Source of the DNA: Microbacterium halotolerans
GTDB lineage: Bacteria > Actinomycetota > Actinomycetes > Actinomycetales > Microbacteriaceae
DNA length: 64,000 bases
Direction of reading: 5' to 3'
NCBI RefSeq assembly: GCF_003569805.1
Contig: NZ_QVLP01000018.1
Span: 186,001-250,000, forward strand
A model generated the notes under the pieces. That model was not told the origin of the DNA. It saw only the letters and a program-made list of their open reading frames with translations, and made no database searches. Position 1 is the stretch's first letter, and every line of letters begins with the position of its first letter. The position numbers and the translations under genes were made by a program. Shown here in pieces: positions 1 to 8,196 of this stretch.

Positions 1-1
1 C

Positions 2-1045
2 CGCTTCGTGACCTCGATCGCCGGCGGCACGACGCCGGATGTCGCGGAGACGGGCACGACGTGGACCGCCGAGTTCGCCGACGCGGGGGCGCTGGTGCCC
101 CTCGAAGAGCACGTGGCGGACGCCGGCCTCTCGGACGATCTCGTCGAGGGTCTGGTCGAAGCCGGTACCTACGACGAGCAGCTCTACGGCATGCCGTGGT
201 ACGCGGGCGTCCGGTCGCTGATCTACCGTTCCGACATCTTCGAAGAGCTCGGCCTCGAGGCCCCGACCACGTGGCAGGAGATCGTCGACGCGGGCAGCGC
301 CATCAAGGAGGCTCACCCCGACATGAACGCCTTCGCCGTGCCCGGCGGTGCGGAGTTCGTCACCTATCCGTGGGTGTGGGGAGCGGGCGGCGAGGTCGCG
401 ACGCTCGACGCAGACGCATGGACGTCTCAGATGAACAGCCCAGAGTCGGTCGAGGGCATCGAGTTCTTCACCGGCCTGCAGACGGAGCACGGCTTCTCAT
501 CGGCCGGAGCGACCACGTGGAACGAGGTCGCCGTGCTGGACAGCTTCACCGCGGGCGACACGGCGATGGCCGTGATGGGCTCGTGGACCCCGGCGACCAT
601 CGTCGAGCAGAACGCCGACCTGGACGGGAAGTTCGCCGCGGCGCCCATCCCCGCCAAGGACGGTGGGATCGCCCCGAGCGTGCTCGGCGGATCGCACCTG
701 TCGATGTTCAACACGACGGACGACGAAGAGCTTGCCTTCGCCTTCATCGAGATGATGACGACGGGCGAGTTCGCCGACCAGTGGGCAAGCGAGACCGGGT
801 ACTTCCCCGGCCAGGCGTCGCTGCTGGACTCGGCTGTCTCCAGCGACGACCCGCTCGTGGCCCCGTTCGCGACGCAGTTCGTCGACGGCGGTGCAACGCT
901 CCCCGTCACGCCGACCTTCGGCGCCGTTCAGGCGAAGCAGACCACCAACACGGCGATCCAGTCGATCCTCTCGGGCGACGCGTCAGCGCAGGACGCGCTG
1001 GACGCCGCTGCGGCCGAGATGACCGAGCTGCTGAACGCGGAGTGA
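2..1045 (+). CDS. Sugar ABC transporter substrate-binding protein (3' part)
   Basis: This is the C-terminal part of a family 1 extracellular solute-binding protein. The reading frame is open at the window edge, so the signal peptide and N-terminus are missing. The fold is recognisable from DVAETGTTW near the start, the hinge segment YGMPWYAGVRSLIYRSDIF and a late GGSHLSMF segment typical of sugar-binding members. It would capture an oligosaccharide outside the membrane and hand it to the two permeases that follow 10 bp downstream. The GH3 beta-N-acetylhexosaminidase-like gene at the operon end suggests an amino-sugar oligosaccharide such as chitobiose, but the binding site does not prove the ligand. 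Confidence 0.9.
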   Translation, partial: RFVTSIAGGTTPDVAETGTTWTAEFADAGALVPLEEHVADAGLSDDLVEGLVEAGTYDEQLYGMPWYAGVRSLIYRSDIFEELGLEAPTTWQEIVDAGSAIKEAHPDMNAFAVPGGAEFVTYPWVWGAGGEVATLDADAWTSQMNSPESVEGIEFFTGLQTEHGFSSAGATTWNEVAVLDSFTAGDTAMAVMGSWTPATIVEQNADLDGKFAAAPIPAKDGGIAPSVLGGSHLSMFNTTDDEELAFAFIEMMTTGEFADQWASETGYFPGQASLLDSAVSSDDPLVAPFATQFVDGGATLPVTPTFGAVQAKQTTNTAIQSILSGDASAQDALDAAAAEMTELLNAE

Positions 1046-1055
1046 GCGGACTCGC

Positions 1056-2024
1056 GTGACAGTGAACCTCTCCGCCCCCGCGTCTCGGCCGCTGGCCTCC
1101 GGCCCCAGGCCGAGACGCGGGCCCCTCGGGGCATCCGGCGCACGCAGACTGCGCCCGTGGCTCCTGCTCGCTCCCGCGCTGGCGGTGCTCGCGGTCCTGA
1201 TGCTGTGGCCGCTCATCCGGGTCGTGCTGTTCTCTCTGCAGGAGTACGGGCTGCCCGAGATCGTCTCGGGCGAATCGAACTGGAACGCGGGGGCGAACTA
1301 CGCCGAGCTGTTCACGAGCGAACAGCTGTGGCAGGTGGTGCTGCCCAACACGGTCGGGTTCGCCGCGCTGTGCGTGGCGTTCACCGTCGCGCTCGGGACG
1401 GGGGTCGCCGTGCTGATGGCGTCGCTCGGGCGCTTCTGGCGCACGGTCGTCGGCAGCGCCATCATGGTGGCGTGGGCGATGCCGGCCGTCACGGGAACCT
1501 ACGTGTGGGTGTGGATCTTCGACGCGGACAGGGGCATCGTCAACCAGACGCTGATGGCGCTGGGGCTGATGGACGACCCGACGAACTGGTTCACCAACCG
1601 GTTCCTGTTCTACGCGGTCGCGATCCTCAACGTCGTGCACCACGGATTCCCGTTCGTCGCCGTCACGGTTCTCGCGGCGCTGCTCGGCATCTCGAAGGAG
1701 ATGCTGGAGGCAGCCGAGGTCGACGGAGCAGGCCCGTGGCGCCGGTTCTGGCAGATCATCGTTCCCAACCTGCGCCAGGTGTTCACGGTCGTGATCATCC
1801 TGTCGACGATCTGGGACTTCAAAGCCTTCGCGCAGATATACCTGATGCCCGGCGGCTCCGGATCGAACCGCGACGTGCTCAATCTCGGCGTGTGGTCGTA
1901 CGTCGAGTCGTTCGGCCAGAACAGATACGGCTTCGGGTCGGCGATCGCCGTCGTGCTGACGCTCCTGCTCGTTGTGATCACCGTGGTCTACGTGCGGTCG
2001 CTGATGAAGGAGGAGGAACTATGA
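1056..2024 (+). CDS. Sugar ABC transporter permease (MalF type)
   Basis: Inner-membrane permease of a carbohydrate importer of the MalF/UgpA class, 322 residues. The GTG start at 1056 follows the binding-protein stop closely. An N-terminal basic stretch precedes the first membrane helix (LLLAPALAVLAVLMLW); about six helices follow. The EAA cytoplasmic loop that docks on the ATPase is visible as EAAEVDGAGPWRRFWQIIVP. The 3' end overlaps the next permease by 4 bp (ATGA), indicating translational coupling. No ATPase gene lies in this cluster, so a shared MsiK-like ATPase encoded elsewhere is the usual actinobacterial solution (inference). Confidence 0.93.
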   Translation: MTVNLSAPASRPLASGPRPRRGPLGASGARRLRPWLLLAPALAVLAVLMLWPLIRVVLFSLQEYGLPEIVSGESNWNAGANYAELFTSEQLWQVVLPNTVGFAALCVAFTVALGTGVAVLMASLGRFWRTVVGSAIMVAWAMPAVTGTYVWVWIFDADRGIVNQTLMALGLMDDPTNWFTNRFLFYAVAILNVVHHGFPFVAVTVLAALLGISKEMLEAAEVDGAGPWRRFWQIIVPNLRQVFTVVIILSTIWDFKAFAQIYLMPGGSGSNRDVLNLGVWSYVESFGQNRYGFGSAIAVVLTLLLVVITVVYVRSLMKEEEL

Positions 2025-2857
2025 GCCGCAACAGCTCGCGCCGCCGCACGTCGTCTGCGGTGAAGGCCGTACTCGTCGTGCTGCTGCTCGCGTTCACGCT
2101 GTTCCCCGCATGGTGGATGGTCTCCAGCGCGTTCACCGAGAATCCGGCGGCTCGCACGTCGATCGGCATCGAAGGGTTCACGCTCGAGCACTTCTCCTAC
2201 GTGCTCACCGACGGCGGCTTCGGCGTCTTCCTGCGCAACTCCGCGATCGTGGCGCTGATCGTGGTCGCCGTGAGCGCACTGCTCGGCCTGCTCGCGAGCG
2301 TTGCGGTCGCCCGGTTCCGGTTCCGCTTCCGCACCGGTGTGCTGATGATGATCCTCATCGTGCAGATGGTGCCGCTGGAAGCGCTGGTGATCCCGCTGTT
2401 CGTGCAGGTGCGCGACCTCGGCATGCTGAACATGCTGCTCGGGCTCATCGTCGTCTACATCGCCCTGTCGCTCCCGTTCGGAATCTGGATGCTCCGCGGA
2501 TTCGTCGCGGCCGTGCCCGTCGAGATCGAGGAGGCGGCATACCTCGACGGCGCCTCGTGGTGGCGCATGTTCCGGTCGGTGCTGCTGCCCCTGGTGATGC
2601 CGGGGCTGGTGGCGACCAGCATCTTCTCCTTCATCACCGCGTGGAACGAGTTCGTGTTCGCGCTGACGCTGCTCGGAGGGGAGACCGGCCAGTACACGGT
2701 CGCGATCGGTCTGCGCCAGTTCTTCGGCGAGCACTCCAACGAGTGGGGCGCGATCATGGCGGCCTCGACGGTGATCACCCTGCCGGTGATGATCTTCTTC
2801 GTCATCGTGCAGGGCAAGCTCTCCAGCGGCCTCGTCTCCGGATCGGTGAAGGGATGA
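2021..2857 (+). CDS. Sugar ABC transporter permease (MalG type)
   Basis: Second permease of the importer, 278 residues, MalG/UgpE class. ATG at 2021 overlaps the upstream stop (ATGA) and is preceded by AAGGAGGAGG, a strong ribosome binding site lying inside the preceding gene. It has about six membrane helices and an EAA loop (EEAAYLDGASWWRMFRSVL), followed by the family segment SIFSFITAWNEFVFALTL. It pairs with the gene at 1056 to form the translocation pore. The next gene, a GH3 hydrolase, also starts with a 4-bp overlap, so uptake and hydrolysis are on one transcript. Confidence 0.94.
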   Translation: MSRNSSRRRTSSAVKAVLVVLLLAFTLFPAWWMVSSAFTENPAARTSIGIEGFTLEHFSYVLTDGGFGVFLRNSAIVALIVVAVSALLGLLASVAVARFRFRFRTGVLMMILIVQMVPLEALVIPLFVQVRDLGMLNMLLGLIVVYIALSLPFGIWMLRGFVAAVPVEIEEAAYLDGASWWRMFRSVLLPLVMPGLVATSIFSFITAWNEFVFALTLLGGETGQYTVAIGLRQFFGEHSNEWGAIMAASTVITLPVMIFFVIVQGKLSSGLVSGSVKG

Positions 2858-4296
2858 GCGACCGTGCCCTCGAACGTCTCGTGAACGGTGTGCTGTGGCC
2901 GGGCTTCCTCGGTCGAGGCACACCGGACTGGGTGGCGCGCGAACGCGACGCGGGGCTCGCCGGGGTCGTGCTGTTCTCGCAGAACATCGGCGGCGACCCG
3001 GTCGACGCGACAGGCGGGTTCCTCGTCGGCATCGATGAAGAGGGCGGCACCGTCACGCGCATGGACTCCGCGCGCGGGTCGGATGCGCTCGGGGCCGGCC
3101 AGCTCGGCGCGATCGACGACGAGGGCGTGACCCGTCGGGCGGCGGCGGAACTCGCTCGTCTGTCAGCCGCATCCGGTGCCGACGTCGTCATCGCACCGGT
3201 AGCCGACGTCAACACCGACCCGCGCAACCCGGTCATCGGCACGCGCTCCTTCGGCGGGAGCCCCGACCTGGTCTCGCGCCATGTCGCCGCGACCGTGCGC
3301 GGCCTGCACGAGGCCGGTGCCGTCGCGGTGCCGAAGCACTTCCCCGGCCACGGCGACACGGCCGTCGACTCGCACCACGGGCTGCCGACGAGCGGAGCGA
3401 ACGAGCAGGATCAGCGCGAGGTGCACCTCCCCCCGTTCGCCGCGGCGGTCGAGGCAGGGGCGATGGTCATCATGACCGCCCATCTGGTCGTTCCGGCGTG
3501 GGGTCCCGATCCCGCCACGGCGCAGCCGCGGGCGCTCGCCGAGCTACGCGGTCTCGGATTCACGGGCGTCATCGCCAGTGATGCGCTCGACATGGCGGCC
3601 ATGCGCTCGCGTTACGGCGATGCCGCGCCGGTGCGCGCGCTCGCTGCGGGCTGCGACCTGCTGTGCGTCGGCAACCCGGCCAACCCCGGATCATCCGGTG
3701 ACGACGAGGGCGACTTCCTCACCGCGCGCTCGGCCATCGTCGAGGCGGTGCGCACGGGCGAGCTGCCGGTCTCTCGCCTCGAGGACGCGGCGGGGCGCGT
3801 GGCGGCGCTGCGCGGATTCGCGCGAGAGCAGGCGTCGGTGCGTCGACCTGATGCGCCGCTTCCGGATGCGGATGTGCTGAGTCTCGCTCGCAGGGCGGCG
3901 ATGGTGAGCGGTGCGAGCGCCGCGAACCCAGGGCCGCGCACCGTGATCGACGCGCGTGCGGCGGCGACGTGGGCGGTGAGTTCGACCGGCTCCCGCTACG
4001 CGGAGACCCTCGCACGCGGGGGAGCAGTGATCGACGCGGCGGAGGGCGCAGCGGCTGACGGCGCAGGCGCGGTCGTTCTCGTCGACCGCATCGCCGACGC
4101 CGACCAGCGCGGTGCCATCGCGCGCGCGGCCCGCCTCTGTCCCGGAGCCGTCGTGGTGAACCTCGGCGTCGACCCGGTCGACCCGGTACCCGTTCCCGCC
4201 GTGCACGTGCGAGCCGCGAGCCGCCTCGCCGTCCGTGCCGCCGACGAGATCCTCGCGGAGGGCTGGGGAAGTGAGGGCCGTCCGGGAGCCCCTTAG
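2854..4296 (+). CDS. Glycoside hydrolase family 3, beta-N-acetylhexosaminidase-like
   Basis: A 480-residue GH3 enzyme of the NagZ type, expected to remove terminal beta-linked N-acetylglucosamine (or a related sugar) from oligosaccharides brought in by the upstream transporter. Visible motifs are GIDEEGG near residue 60, the NagZ-type KHFPGHGDT with the downstream SHHGLP that carries the general acid/base Asp-His pair, and SDALDM with the nucleophile Asp. No signal peptide is present, fitting cytoplasmic action on imported substrate. It starts with a 4-bp overlap with the permease gene. Its stop overlaps the stop of the convergent gene by 4 bp. Exact substrate (GlcNAc, MurNAc or glucoside) is not decided by sequence. 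Confidence 0.88.
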   Translation: MSDRALERLVNGVLWPGFLGRGTPDWVARERDAGLAGVVLFSQNIGGDPVDATGGFLVGIDEEGGTVTRMDSARGSDALGAGQLGAIDDEGVTRRAAAELARLSAASGADVVIAPVADVNTDPRNPVIGTRSFGGSPDLVSRHVAATVRGLHEAGAVAVPKHFPGHGDTAVDSHHGLPTSGANEQDQREVHLPPFAAAVEAGAMVIMTAHLVVPAWGPDPATAQPRALAELRGLGFTGVIASDALDMAAMRSRYGDAAPVRALAAGCDLLCVGNPANPGSSGDDEGDFLTARSAIVEAVRTGELPVSRLEDAAGRVAALRGFAREQASVRRPDAPLPDADVLSLARRAAMVSGASAANPGPRTVIDARAAATWAVSSTGSRYAETLARGGAVIDAAEGAAADGAGAVVLVDRIADADQRGAIARAARLCPGAVVVNLGVDPVDPVPVPAVHVRAASRLAVRAADEILAEGWGSEGRPGAP

Positions 4297-5651
4297 ACGA
4301 ACACCTTGCCGGGGTTCAGGATGCTCTGAGGGTCGAATGCGGCGACGATCCGGCGCTGCAGCTCCCACTGGTCGTCGCCGAGCTCCTCGGCGAGCCAGCG
4401 GGCCTTCAGAACGCCGATGCCGTGTTCGCCGGTGAGGGTTCCGCCGAGCCGGATGGCGGAGCGGAACAGGTCGCCAGCTGCGATCCAGATGTGCTCAGGC
4501 ACGCTCTCGCCCTGGAAGACGAATGAGGGGTGCAGATTGCCGTCGCCCGCGTGCGCGATCGTGGGGATCCGCACGCCGTGCTCGCGCTCGACGCGGGCGA
4601 TCTCGTCGAACATCTCCGCCAGCTTCGTGCGCGGCACCGAGACGTCCTCGATGAGCTGACTGCCGGTTGCGGCGATCGCCGGATTCGCCGCACGGCGCAT
4701 CGCGAGCAGGCGCTCGCCCTCGGCCGCGTCTTCGGTGAGCGTCACGGCGCCGCCGGCGCGGCGCAGCACCTCTGCGATCGCCTCTGCCTCGTCGCGAGCC
4801 GCCCCGCCGTCGGTCTGCACGATCAGCTGCGACGCTCCCTTCTCCGGGGCGGCGAGCCCGAGGTGGGCGTGCGCGGCGGCGAGAGCCGTGGCGTCCATCA
4901 GCTCCATCACCGATGGCTGCACGCCGCTGGCAGTGACGGCGGATGCCGCGGTTGCGGCATCGCGCACGCTGGCGAAGGCCGCGGCAGCGGTGCACACGCT
5001 CCCCGGCACAACTGGTCGCAGCTTGAGCGTCGCGCCGACGACGACGCCGAGCCTGCCCTCTGAACCGATCATGAGGGAGGTGAGATCGAGCCCGGTCACG
5101 CCCTTGACGCTGCGGCGGCCCATCCGGATCAGCCGTCCGTCGGCGAGCACGACGTCGAGGCCGAGCACCGCATCGCGCACGACGCCGTACTTCGCGCAGA
5201 GCAGTCCGCCCGCGCCGGTGGCGATGTTGCCGCCCACTGTGGAGATGTCACGGCTGGCGGGATCGGGCGCCCACCACAGGCCGTGGTCGGCGAGCTGCGT
5301 GTTCAGGTCGGCGTTGATGATTCCGGGTTCGACCACGGCGAGGCGGTCGTCGGCGGAGATCTCCAGCACGCGCGTCATGCGTCTGGTCGACAGTGCGATC
5401 TGCCCCTCGCCCGCGTTGGCGGCACCGGCGAGCCCGGTCAGCGCTCCCTGCGGCACGACGGGCGTGCCGGTCGCGGTCGCGATTCGAAGCGTCGCCTGCA
5501 CGTCCGCAGCCGACTCGGCGTGCACGACGGCCAGGGGAGCGCCGGATGAGATATGGCCGGACCGGTCGGCGCGGGCGGCTCGGAGCACGTCGGGGCGGGT
5601 GTCGACCCTGTCGTCGAGTGCTTCGCGGAGCAGAGCGAGAACGTCGGTCAT
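4293..5651 (-). CDS. FAD-binding oxidase, GlcD / D-lactate dehydrogenase family
   Basis: A 452-residue flavoprotein of the FAD_binding_4 plus FAD-oxidase_C family, which oxidises 2-hydroxy acids such as glycolate or D-lactate. The FAD-binding half shows VVPQGALTGLAGAAN and DISTVGGNIATGAGG; the C-terminal half shows AHAGDGNLHPSF and GTLTGEHGIG, both typical of GlcD. The ATG at 5651 is chosen because it overlaps the stop of the upstream membrane-protein gene (ATGA), giving the normal family length. The stop codon overlaps the stop of the convergent GH3 gene. No GlcE/GlcF partners are adjacent, so a single-subunit enzyme is likely. Confidence 0.9.
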   Translation of the reverse strand: MTDVLALLREALDDRVDTRPDVLRAARADRSGHISSGAPLAVVHAESAADVQATLRIATATGTPVVPQGALTGLAGAANAGEGQIALSTRRMTRVLEISADDRLAVVEPGIINADLNTQLADHGLWWAPDPASRDISTVGGNIATGAGGLLCAKYGVVRDAVLGLDVVLADGRLIRMGRRSVKGVTGLDLTSLMIGSEGRLGVVVGATLKLRPVVPGSVCTAAAAFASVRDAATAASAVTASGVQPSVMELMDATALAAAHAHLGLAAPEKGASQLIVQTDGGAARDEAEAIAEVLRRAGGAVTLTEDAAEGERLLAMRRAANPAIAATGSQLIEDVSVPRTKLAEMFDEIARVEREHGVRIPTIAHAGDGNLHPSFVFQGESVPEHIWIAAGDLFRSAIRLGGTLTGEHGIGVLKARWLAEELGDDQWELQRRIVAAFDPQSILNPGKVFV

Positions 5652-6010
5652 GCCAGCGACCGCAGCCGGTGCGTCAGCCCGACGGCGACGGCGACCACGC
5701 CGAAGCCGAGACCGAACCACGGCAGGTCGAGGTTCCACAGCGCGATCGTCGCACCGAGGAAGACCATCAGCTCGACGACGATCCGGATGAACGGATGCAC
5801 GGTGAAGACGGCCTTGGGCGAGACGAACAGGGCCCACAGCAGGATGCCGATGGCGGGGGCGACCAGACCGAACACGATGTTCCACGCGAAGGGCCACGCG
5901 AGGAACCCCCACAGTGCGAGGAACGCGAACGCGGCCAGCTCCGTGAGCACGCGCAGGACGTCGAGGATGGTTATGCGCCTGGTCGGCTGCGCGGATGCGG
6001 AGTTCGCCAT
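5648..6010 (-). CDS. YrdB/DUF2568-like four-helix membrane protein
   Basis: A 120-residue integral membrane protein with about four hydrophobic segments (for example LTELAAFAFLALWGFLAW and LVAPAIGILLWALFV), matching the pattern of YrdB/DUF2568 proteins, whose function is unknown. It is translationally coupled to the FAD oxidase gene by a 4-bp overlap. It lies downstream of the BCCT transporter gene on the same strand, separated from it by a palindromic repeat, so whether it belongs to the same transcript is unclear. Confidence 0.75.
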   Translation of the reverse strand: MANSASAQPTRRITILDVLRVLTELAAFAFLALWGFLAWPFAWNIVFGLVAPAIGILLWALFVSPKAVFTVHPFIRIVVELMVFLGATIALWNLDLPWFGLGFGVVAVAVGLTHRLRSLA

Positions 6011-6042
6011 GCCCCCAGTTTAGGAGCCGTTCCCTGCACCCC

Positions 6043-6126
6043 GCGCCCAGCTCGCGAACTGCGCACTTCTCGTCGAGATGCGCCGCTATTCACGCGATTC
6101 TGTCGAAGAAGTGCGCATCTCGGCGG
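6043..6126 (+). repeat. Dispersed palindromic repeat, copy 1
   Basis: First of four copies of a roughly 75-bp imperfect palindrome. Its left 44 bp differ from copy 2 (7893) at only two positions. The left part carries GCGCACTTCTCGTCGAGATG and CGCCGC; the right end carries GAAGTGCGCATCTCGGC, complementary to the left end. The right end lies inside the 3' end of the BCCT gene on the minus strand and encodes its last dozen residues and stop codon. Confidence 0.85.
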
Positions 6127-7747
6127 TGGTCGATCCGACGCTCTCTCCTTCAGGCAGCAGGCGATGCCCGTACTCACGCAGGAAGTCCTGTCTGTCCATC
6201 GTCTGCACCAGATGTCGCTGCTGGCGCAGTCCGATGATCAGCGAGACGAGCATGACGCAGACCAGGATGAAGATCGGCAGACCGACCACCGTGATGACCT
6301 GTCGCAGCGCGCTGAGGCCGGCTTCTCCGCCCACCACGATGAGAGTTGCCGCCACGGCGCCCTCGACGATCGCCCAGAAGATGCGCTGCCGAACCGGTCC
6401 GCCCTTGTCGTCGCCGGAGCACAGCATGTCGACGACGAGCGAGGCGGAGTCGGACGACGTAGCGAAGAACAGCGCGACGATCACGACGGCGATGCCTTGC
6501 ATCAGCTCCGTCACAGGGAAATCGTCGAGCAGCGCGAAGATCGCCAGCGCCTCGTTCTCGGCGACGGCCTCAGCGATCGGGCCGCCGGCGCCGCCGATGC
6601 CGTCGGACTCCATCGCCGCCCAGCCGAAGACGACGAACCACACCAGTGTGAACAGCGAAGGGGCGACCAGCACGCCGCCGACGAACTGTCGGATGGTGCG
6701 GCCGCGCGAGATGCGTGCCAGGAACACGCCCATGAAGGGAGCCCACGTGACCGTCCACGCCCAGTAGAACACCGTCCAGATACCCTGCCACCCCCAGCCC
6801 TCCGGGGTGAATTCGGCCATGGCGTCGTTCCAGAACGACAGCTGCACCAGCGAGCTGGCGTAGTTGCCCGCGCTCTCGACGAGCTGGCGCAGGATGAAGA
6901 TGATGTCGGAGAAGAACAGGATGAACAGCATCAGGCAGACGGCGCCGATGATGTTCACGTTCGACAGGATCTTCACACCCCGGTCGAGCCCGACCGCGAC
7001 CGAGATGGTGGCGACGACGGTGAGCACGGTGATCACGCCGACCTTCACCCACACCGAATCGGCGATGCCCCACAGCGAGGTCAGTCCGGCGTTGATCTGA
7101 GAGGTGCCCAGCCCCAGCGAGACGGCGAGCCCGAACACCGTGCCGAGCACGGCGAACACGTCGATCGCCTTGCCGATCGGGCCGGAGATCCGCTCCTTCA
7201 GGATCGGATAGAACACGGAGGACACCCGCATCGGCAGGTTGTACCGATAGATGAAGAAGCCGAACGCGAGCCCCGGCAGCGTGAAGATCGCCCAGGTGTG
7301 CAGGCTGAGGTGGTACAGCGAGATGTTCATCGCGTCCTCTGCGGCGTCCTGGCTGAACGGCGCGGCCCCTTCGAGGGGCGGAGAGGCGAAGTGCGACATC
7401 GGCTCGGCGACACCCCAGAACATCAGCACGGTGCCGATGCCGCCGGCGAACAGCATCGCGAACCACGACAGGTTCGAGTACACCGGTCGCTCGTCGTCCT
7501 TGCCGAGCCGCAGCTTTCCGAACCTGCTCAGGGCGATCCAGATCAGGAAGACCAGCCACACGGTCACGCCCAGGATGAAGAACCACCCGAGCTGGGTCAC
7601 GATCCAGTCCCGCGCCGCGAAGAACGTGGCGCCGACCCAGTCCGTGAATATGAGGAAGATCGCGAGCAGGAGCACGACCATGCCTGCGGACCAGAAGAAG
7701 ATGTGCGGGTTGGTCTTCAACCCCAATCGTTGCGCCAGCTTCTCCAT
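6086..7747 (-). CDS. BCCT family transporter (betaine/choline/carnitine)
   Basis: A 553-residue secondary transporter of the betaine-choline-carnitine family with about 12 membrane helices, importing a quaternary ammonium compatible solute or nutrient, usually with sodium. Family features seen are GGIGTVLMFWGVAEP in the substrate region and the signature around WAWTVTWAPFMGVFLARISR followed by GRTIR. The C-terminus (AEMRTSSTESRE) is encoded by the right end of the dispersed repeat and is unlikely to be ancestral. No choline oxidation genes are adjacent, so osmoprotection is as likely as catabolism. Confidence 0.92.
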   Translation of the reverse strand: MEKLAQRLGLKTNPHIFFWSAGMVVLLLAIFLIFTDWVGATFFAARDWIVTQLGWFFILGVTVWLVFLIWIALSRFGKLRLGKDDERPVYSNLSWFAMLFAGGIGTVLMFWGVAEPMSHFASPPLEGAAPFSQDAAEDAMNISLYHLSLHTWAIFTLPGLAFGFFIYRYNLPMRVSSVFYPILKERISGPIGKAIDVFAVLGTVFGLAVSLGLGTSQINAGLTSLWGIADSVWVKVGVITVLTVVATISVAVGLDRGVKILSNVNIIGAVCLMLFILFFSDIIFILRQLVESAGNYASSLVQLSFWNDAMAEFTPEGWGWQGIWTVFYWAWTVTWAPFMGVFLARISRGRTIRQFVGGVLVAPSLFTLVWFVVFGWAAMESDGIGGAGGPIAEAVAENEALAIFALLDDFPVTELMQGIAVVIVALFFATSSDSASLVVDMLCSGDDKGGPVRQRIFWAIVEGAVAATLIVVGGEAGLSALRQVITVVGLPIFILVCVMLVSLIIGLRQQRHLVQTMDRQDFLREYGHRLLPEGESVGSTTAEMRTSSTESRE

Positions 7748-7892
7748 GCGATCACTGCCTCCGATCCGGCGCCGTCGCCCACATCCAGTGACTACGTCGA
7801 CGCATACCGATGTTCGTGTGCGTGACAGAATGCCGCAAAGCGACGGTCTGCGCTACTGTTCGGCGTCATCGGATCCGGAGCCGCCCCGTCCA

Positions 7893-7975
7893 CGCCCAGC
7901 TCGCGAGATGCGCACTTCTCGTCGAGATGCGCCGCTCTGGACGTGGATTCGTCGGAGAAGTGCGCGTCTCGGCGG
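7893..7975 (+). repeat. Dispersed palindromic repeat, copy 2
   Basis: Best-preserved copy of the family in the plus orientation, lying between the BCCT gene and the SRP RNA gene. Outer arms GAGATGCGCACTTC and GAAGTGCGCGTCTC can pair with one mismatch around a middle that holds a second GAGATGCGC. It is close to the 3' end of the SRP RNA. Confidence 0.88.
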
Positions 7976-7989
7976 AGGCCCGTGGGCAC

Positions 7990-8082
7990 AAAAAGACTCT
8001 CCGCGTACCCGGCAGAGCCCGGTTACCCTTGCTACGTTTCCGTCCTGGGGGAGTTGGCCTGGATGCCGTCACGCGGAGAGCT
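7990..8082 (-). ncRNA. ffs: Signal recognition particle RNA (4.5S-type)
   Basis: The minus strand folds into one long hairpin: outer arms CTCTCCGCGT and ACGCGGAGAG close a stem whose apex contains the conserved SRP core CCAGGACGGAAAC followed by GTAGCAAGGGTAACC, with a GGAA-type apical loop. A T-run (TCTTTTT) directly follows the stem and acts as terminator. Length and symmetry match the short bacterial SRP RNA, which binds Ffh and delivers ribosomes to the membrane. A possible -10 hexamer TAGACT lies about 8 bp upstream of the stem. Ends are estimated from the stem and T-run and could shift by several bases. Confidence 0.85.
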
Positions 8083-8196
8083 GAGACAAGTCTAACGGAC
8101 GTCGCAACGGCACGCACACGGTGTGTTGCCGCGCAGGCCCGGATGTCGCCGGTCGCGGATAGGCTGGCAAGTGCCAGGCCGTGACGGAGAGGCGAC

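Noticed and set aside
4291..4298. Frameshift or misassembly at the GH3/GlcD junction
   Set aside because: Both genes end with full-length family C-termini; the stops simply overlap by 4 bp on opposite strands.
5393..7825. Long open frame of 810 codons on the plus strand
   Set aside because: It is the antisense shadow of the BCCT and FAD oxidase genes; composition is His/Arg/Asp-rich and matches no protein family.
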